Program-made: the position numbers and the translations under genes
Virus record (IMG/VR): IMGVR_UViG_3300018080_000493
Span: 1 to 28,002 of that record
Strand: one strand, 5' to 3'
DNA from: a virus
DNA length: 28,002 bases
Shown here: positions 23,867 to 28,002 of the stretch, in pieces
Numbering within the stretch: position 1 is the first letter of the stretch
Layout: every line of letters starts with the position of its first letter
The notes under the pieces: generated by a model
Databases searched by the model: none
Told to the model about the DNA's origin: nothing
Seen by the model: only the letters and a program-made list of their open reading frames with translations

Positions 23867-25567
23867 ATGGGTATAAATTGGTTTCCTACATTAACAACTG
23901 AACCACAATATACTAAGGGGACATCTAATGATGTATATTGGACAAGTGGAACTTCTTCTGGGGGTCCTCCTTTTTCTTATGAATTTAAATTAGAGGCATG
24001 TGAATCCTCCGTTTTTTATTCTGACGATTTAATTACCAATGAAGATGTAAGTATAGTTGATGAAAATGCTATGGTTTCGGGAAGTGATGTTAATTTAATT
24101 CATGTGTATACAAAGCATAGCCCAAAATCTGTACAGGGAGTTTGGTTAACATCAGATACGGAACACACGGGAACTAATTATTATACTTCTGGAAGTGGAT
24201 TTGTTATAAATGAAATTCGTCTAGCAACCGCTTTACCATCTAGCACTGAGACTGTTTTAGTTAGCTATACTAGAAGTGGATGGACTCCAAGATATTTTGA
24301 TACTATTTCTGGATTAGAGCATAGCACTAAATATTTTTACCGTGTAAGGGCAAGAGACACTGCTAGGGTTGAAACATCCGGGACTAGATATGTATATTCT
24401 ACCCAAGATAATAAAGTTGATTATTTAAAAATAACAAGCCCTGTAGGAAAAGAAGTATGGCACGGGGATACAACAGAAGAAATTACTTGGAAGGCCTATG
24501 ATGATGATTCAAAGCTTTCAAGTGATGGAGCTACTCTTTATTATAGCATGAATAGTGGGGAGGATTGGACAGAATTAGCAAGTGGAGAAGATAATACAAA
24601 TGATATAGAAGACGAATCTCAAACTTCAACAACGGCATATCGTATTTATACTAATTATGATATTAAAGAAGTAGATGGAATTTGGTCCGCGTCAGATGCT
24701 AATCATTCAGGCACTAATTATTACACAAATCCTGCAGCTTCAGGAAGTAGTTCTTTTGAGGGGAGAGAAATAGTTTTAGCAGCTCCACTTCCATCTACAA
24801 AAATGGGAGTATTAATTGATTACACTACTTATGGTAAATATTCTTGGAGTATTCCTGATACATTAGATAGTGAGAATTGGAGAATTAAAATATCTGTTGA
24901 AGATAATGTTGGGAATGCTAAATCTGATTCATGCTCTTCAGATTTTGTAATATTTACTCCTAAAAATAGATTTTCTCCTATTTATAATGCGGAAGATGAT
25001 TCTAATTTAGGAATGATATTGAACACTTTTATTAATGAAACTAATAGATTAGTTGATAATGTTTTAGAGACTAGAAGACAAATTCCAATATCAAATGCTG
25101 AAAATAGTATTTTAGATTTGCATGCATCAACTTATGGATTAATTAGAGAAGATAATGAAACCGATGAAGAACTTAGGGATAGAATAGAAAATATTTATTC
25201 AGCAGCGCGAAACACTAGAGCAGCAATTCAAGAAGCAATAGATCCTTTTAGGGCTGTCGGAAGTTCAGTTACTATTTGTGAATGGATGGGAGCTCCAGGG
25301 GATTGGATGTTTTATTTAGATAATTCATTTTTAGGCTGGAGTGAAAATAGAATTTCTGCCGGATATGATTACGGGGATGATCCATATACTTTTGAAATTT
25401 GGATTAGACCCTATTCAACGGAAGGAGCTATACTTGAACAGATTGCAGATACGATAAATAATACTAAGCCAGCTGGAACTTTATGCTATGCTAGAATTTT
25501 AAGTGGCGAAAAATATAGTTCTTTTACTTATGGATCTGGAGTTAAATATGGAGCTGGAGATTATTAA
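23867..25567 (+). CDS. Baseplate protein, gpI-like, with adhesin-like N-terminal domains
   Basis: 566 residues. The C-terminal part (about 367-566) has the gpI-like pattern NRLVDNVLETRRQIP, DLHASTYGLIREDNETDEEL, AIQEAIDPF, then a domain ending SGVKYGAGDY. The N-terminal part differs from normal gpI: an Fn3-like region (FDTISGLEHSTKYFYRVRAR), a region LKITSPVGKEVWHGDTTEEI ... LYYSMNSGEDW like surface-protein beta domains, and two GVW/GIW...NYY module copies (about 74-138 and 255-325). Such domains may contact the host surface or glycans. It follows the gpJ gene as gpI does in P2-like gene order. Confidence 0.75.
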   Translation: MGINWFPTLTTEPQYTKGTSNDVYWTSGTSSGGPPFSYEFKLEACESSVFYSDDLITNEDVSIVDENAMVSGSDVNLIHVYTKHSPKSVQGVWLTSDTEHTGTNYYTSGSGFVINEIRLATALPSSTETVLVSYTRSGWTPRYFDTISGLEHSTKYFYRVRARDTARVETSGTRYVYSTQDNKVDYLKITSPVGKEVWHGDTTEEITWKAYDDDSKLSSDGATLYYSMNSGEDWTELASGEDNTNDIEDESQTSTTAYRIYTNYDIKEVDGIWSASDANHSGTNYYTNPAASGSSSFEGREIVLAAPLPSTKMGVLIDYTTYGKYSWSIPDTLDSENWRIKISVEDNVGNAKSDSCSSDFVIFTPKNRFSPIYNAEDDSNLGMILNTFINETNRLVDNVLETRRQIPISNAENSILDLHASTYGLIREDNETDEELRDRIENIYSAARNTRAAIQEAIDPFRAVGSSVTICEWMGAPGDWMFYLDNSFLGWSENRISAGYDYGDDPYTFEIWIRPYSTEGAILEQIADTINNTKPAGTLCYARILSGEKYSSFTYGSGVKYGAGDY

Positions 25568-25593
25568 TTTTAAAATAATTTTTTAAGGGAGGA

Positions 25594-26472
25594 TTGATTA
25601 CCATCGATAAGCAAGTATATACTGCTCGGCAAAAAATTACTGCCGATGATATGAATCAAGACATTACTGATGCTGAAACAGGTATTAATCAAGTTGTTTT
25701 TCATACCTTATATGATGAAGATACTATCGTAACGGGGCTAACTGCAACCGGTACAGGAACTGATTCAATAACCGTAGCGTCAGGAAGAGCATTTCATGGA
25801 GACACAGGTAAAGAAGTTGATATAAGCTCTTCTCAAACATTAACATGGGATGGTACTGATGGACAAGTAGCGGGGACTTCAACCAATAGGTTGGATTTAG
25901 TTTGTGTGGCGCATTCTTATCAAGACGGGGCTACCCAGAGTAGATTATTTATAGATACAGATACTACATCATCAACCTATGGACAAGCAATTGCATCTAG
26001 TGTGGTTGTTGATAAAGATGATTATTATACTTTCTCTGTAGTTTCTGGAACAACTACAACTGGAACTCCTCAATCTGTTCCATTTGCTACATCGGGAACT
26101 ATTCCTTTATTTACAGTTGCAATTTATTCTGGAACAACAACTAATATATATACAAGTAATATAAATAACAATGCCTTTAGGCATTTAAAATCTGAAGTGG
26201 TAGATACCTTAAGAGATGTGCAAAAAATGTTTGTTTGGGATAGTGGATGGGTAGCCGTAACTTGGGCAACTTCGGGATCCACTATTGGAACTACCATGCC
26301 TAATTTATCTCCAAGCTTAAATCTTAGTATTAGAGATAATGGGGGAACTCATTATATGTCTGAGAGGACTTTTGATTATACCGCAAGATATACAACAGAT
26401 TCAGGAGATGTGTCAGTGATAAATAACACATCAGATACTAGTAGATATGCTAGAGTTGTTCTTATGGATTAA
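25594..26472 (+). CDS. Putative tail fibre or baseplate accessory protein
   Basis: 292 residues. The annotated TTG at 25594 is only one base behind GGAGG (25588-25592); no ATG or GTG lies at the normal spacing (see findings). The N-terminal KITADDMNQDITDAETGI fits the trimer-forming helix of fibre proteins; the rest is Thr/Ser-rich beta (ATGTGTDSITVASGRAFHGD, KMFVWDSGWVAVTW, RYTTDSGDVSVINNTSD). It ends RYARVVLMD. A fibre or short tail-spike role is suggested by the sequence and position only. Confidence 0.6.
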   Translation: MITIDKQVYTARQKITADDMNQDITDAETGINQVVFHTLYDEDTIVTGLTATGTGTDSITVASGRAFHGDTGKEVDISSSQTLTWDGTDGQVAGTSTNRLDLVCVAHSYQDGATQSRLFIDTDTTSSTYGQAIASSVVVDKDDYYTFSVVSGTTTTGTPQSVPFATSGTIPLFTVAIYSGTTTNIYTSNINNNAFRHLKSEVVDTLRDVQKMFVWDSGWVAVTWATSGSTIGTTMPNLSPSLNLSIRDNGGTHYMSERTFDYTARYTTDSGDVSVINNTSDTSRYARVVLMD

Positions 26473-26481
26473 GGAGAAAAA

Positions 26482-26655
26482 ATGATATACATAAGAGTAA
26501 AAAAAATAAGTAATCAAATATTTGCAATATCTAAAAGATATGTTTTACCCTCAGAGGATGAATATGTTGTAATAGAACCTAAATTAGAAATGAAAGATAT
26601 AAAAGATTTTGATGATTGGATAATTAATGAAAATCAAAGAATGGTAAGGAGGTAA
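26482..26655 (+). CDS. Small protein (57 residues) between fibre genes
   Basis: Fifty-seven residues starting at ATG 26482, with AAGGAGA 6 to 7 bases upstream; stop TAA 26653-26655. Sequence: MIYIRVKKISNQIFAISKRY at the start, then VLPSEDEYVVIEP and a DDWIINENQRMVRR end. Its last codons contain AAGGAGG (26646-26652), the ribosome binding site of the next gene, suggesting a coupled pair. Function unknown; short enough to be missed by standard length cut-offs. Confidence 0.6.
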   Translation: MIYIRVKKISNQIFAISKRYVLPSEDEYVVIEPKLEMKDIKDFDDWIINENQRMVRR

Positions 26656-26662
26656 AAAAATA

Positions 26663-28002
26663 ATGGGATATTCTCAATACCCTGATGCGTTAGATAGCTA
26701 TACTTATAGAACAGATCTTATAGATGATGTTAACGCACAAGATGTTAATGAACTTCAGGATGCTATTGCAGCTATAGAGGCAACTTTAGGAACTAATCCT
26801 GAAGGCACCTTAACAGATCTAAAAACGCGACTCGCCGTGTCTATAGATGATAGTGGAAATATAACTACTAGCTCAACAACTGCATCTATATTTACTATTG
26901 GCTTAAATAATTCTTCTACTACCCCTTATCTTAAATTTGGCACAACTTATGATAAGCGTTTAACATGGGATAATGACAATACTAGATTTGATTTAAATAG
27001 CAACTTAAGAGTTCAAGGGGCAATAACTTTTTCTGGAAATCTTTCGCAATCTGGGTCAGGAACAATCTCTACTGGCACTGGAGATATTTCATTAAACGGA
27101 GATGTCACTATAGCCACTGGTAAATCTTTAACCGTTGGAAGTACTATTACTTCATCTGGAAGTATATATCCAGCAACTGATAATACTTATGATTTGGGGT
27201 CAAGCGTTTATGAGTGGAGAAATGCTCATATTGACGGATATTTATATGTTGATAGAATTAGTTTAGATGTAAGCATACAGGGCACTAATCAGCATCCTGT
27301 TTTTTATGTGAGAAATACTGGAGATGCTACTTTTCACGTAATGCCCTTAACGGGGACAACACAAACAGCAAATATATTTGAGGTTAATGATCAAGATTGG
27401 ACAGATTTTTTCTCAATAGGGAATACGGGTAATTGTTATATTAAAGGAGATGTAACTATAGGAGGAGCGATAAGTTCAATTGCAGGGCATATTTTACCTA
27501 GTACTGATAATACATATGATTTGGGATCATCTACTTATGAATGGCGAAATATTCATATAGATGGAATTGCATATTTAGACGATATATATACAACAAGCAT
27601 TAGAGCTATTAGTAGTGCTCATTTTTATATTTATACTAAAGATGCAACTCATAGCGTAATAATTGCGGGATATTCTGGACAATCTACAGATATTTTTAGC
27701 GTTCAAAATTCATCGTGGACACATTTATTTGATGTTGATCAAAGTGGGAATGTTGAGGTTGCTGGGACATTAGAAATTGGTGGGAATTATACTTTACCAA
27801 GCTCTGATGGGTCTGATGGACAAGTTTTAAAAACAGATGGAGCTGGAACGGTAACTTGGGAAGACATTGGAACATATTATTGTAATTATTATACAACTAC
27901 TTTTACAATGACAGCAGGTGGGGGAGATACTACAAAGACAATACCGTTTGATTGGACTAATGGGTATTTAAAAGTATATAGGAGTGATGAAACTGACGAA
28001 TG
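26663..28002 (+). CDS. Tail fibre protein (3' end outside the window)
   Basis: At least 446 residues, open to the right edge. The start (about 8-55: ALDSYTYRTDLIDDVNAQDV, then NELQDAIAAIEATLGTNPEG) is a helical module that likely docks the fibre to the baseplate. It continues with beta-structured repeats (SGNLSQSGSGTISTGTGDIS, then SGSIYPATDNTYDLGSS). Two copies of a repeat, DNTYDLGSS-x-YEWRN-x-HIDG, lie at about residues 173-192 and 282-301. This is the common phage fibre pattern. ATG 26663 follows AAGGAGG. The receptor-binding end is not in the window. Confidence 0.82.
   Translation, partial: MGYSQYPDALDSYTYRTDLIDDVNAQDVNELQDAIAAIEATLGTNPEGTLTDLKTRLAVSIDDSGNITTSSTTASIFTIGLNNSSTTPYLKFGTTYDKRLTWDNDNTRFDLNSNLRVQGAITFSGNLSQSGSGTISTGTGDISLNGDVTIATGKSLTVGSTITSSGSIYPATDNTYDLGSSVYEWRNAHIDGYLYVDRISLDVSIQGTNQHPVFYVRNTGDATFHVMPLTGTTQTANIFEVNDQDWTDFFSIGNTGNCYIKGDVTIGGAISSIAGHILPSTDNTYDLGSSTYEWRNIHIDGIAYLDDIYTTSIRAISSAHFYIYTKDATHSVIIAGYSGQSTDIFSVQNSSWTHLFDVDQSGNVEVAGTLEIGGNYTLPSSDGSDGQVLKTDGAGTVTWEDIGTYYCNYYTTTFTMTAGGGDTTKTIPFDWTNGYLKVYRSDETDE
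27170..27238 (+). repeat. Fibre repeat, copy 1
   Basis: 69-base unit encoding PATDNTYDLGSSVYEWRNAH then IDG. The second copy is at 27497-27565, 327 bases further on, with many silent or conservative differences. It is a coding repeat within the fibre gene. Confidence 0.7.
27497..27565 (+). repeat. Fibre repeat, copy 2
   Basis: 69-base unit encoding PSTDNTYDLGSSTYEWRNIH then IDG, matching copy 1 at 27170-27238 in length and most residues. Such repeats usually form one strand set of a fibre shaft. Confidence 0.7.

Noticed and set aside
1-28002. CRISPR arrays, tRNA genes, insertion sequences and attachment sites
   Set aside because: No spaced direct repeats, tRNA-like cloverleaf, transposase or flanking duplicated ends were seen on either strand.

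Overview
The window is the late structural module of a contractile-tailed (myovirus-type) phage or prophage. All genes lie on the + strand and are tightly packed, AT-rich (roughly one third G+C by eye) and rich in AGA and ATA codons. Most starts carry strong AGGAGG(TG) ribosome binding sites. This suggests a low-GC host, most likely a Bacillota-type bacterium, but the sequence does not name it. Standard stop codons are used throughout.

Layout. (1) 1-1407: an acidic, coiled-coil-rich, double zinc-ribbon protein in the scaffold/protease position. (2) 1537-5499: the major capsid protein (MCP) gene, split into four exons by three group I introns (1840-2827, 2901-3745, 4042-5196). Each intron carries its own homing-endonuclease gene: two HNH types and one PD-(D/E)XK type. 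Exon ends, P1 and P10 pairings and reading frame agree, giving a 324-residue HK97-fold MCP. (3) 5580-10648: a small lysine-rich protein, a head-tail connector, an FtsK/SpoIIIE-like ATPase, head-closure and neck/tail-completion proteins, a probable tail terminator and a 61-residue protein. (4) 10680-14063: the tail sheath and three tandem tail-tube paralogues. (5) 14078-16821: tail assembly chaperones G/GT with a -1 frameshift site, then the tape measure protein. (6) 16824-28002: baseplate hub, spike, a putative receptor-binding protein, a further baseplate protein, gp25-like wedge, gpJ-like and gpI-like proteins, then fibre genes; the last runs off the right edge.

How it works together. The MCP, with the scaffold-position protein, builds the head. 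The connector, closure and neck proteins join it to the tail. The sheath surrounds a tube whose length is set by the tape measure with the G/GT chaperones. The hub-spike-wedge-fibre set forms the baseplate. Strong hairpins follow the MCP and the sheath gene, the two genes expected to be made in the largest amounts.

Most notable points: three introns in one capsid gene, with a 73-nt exon between two of them; an endonuclease gene whose ribosome binding site is folded into a perfect hairpin; an FtsK-like motor embedded in the head genes; three tube paralogues in a row; and a repeated 'GVY...NYY' module in three consecutive baseplate proteins. All functional names come from reading the translated sequences by eye; no database search was possible.
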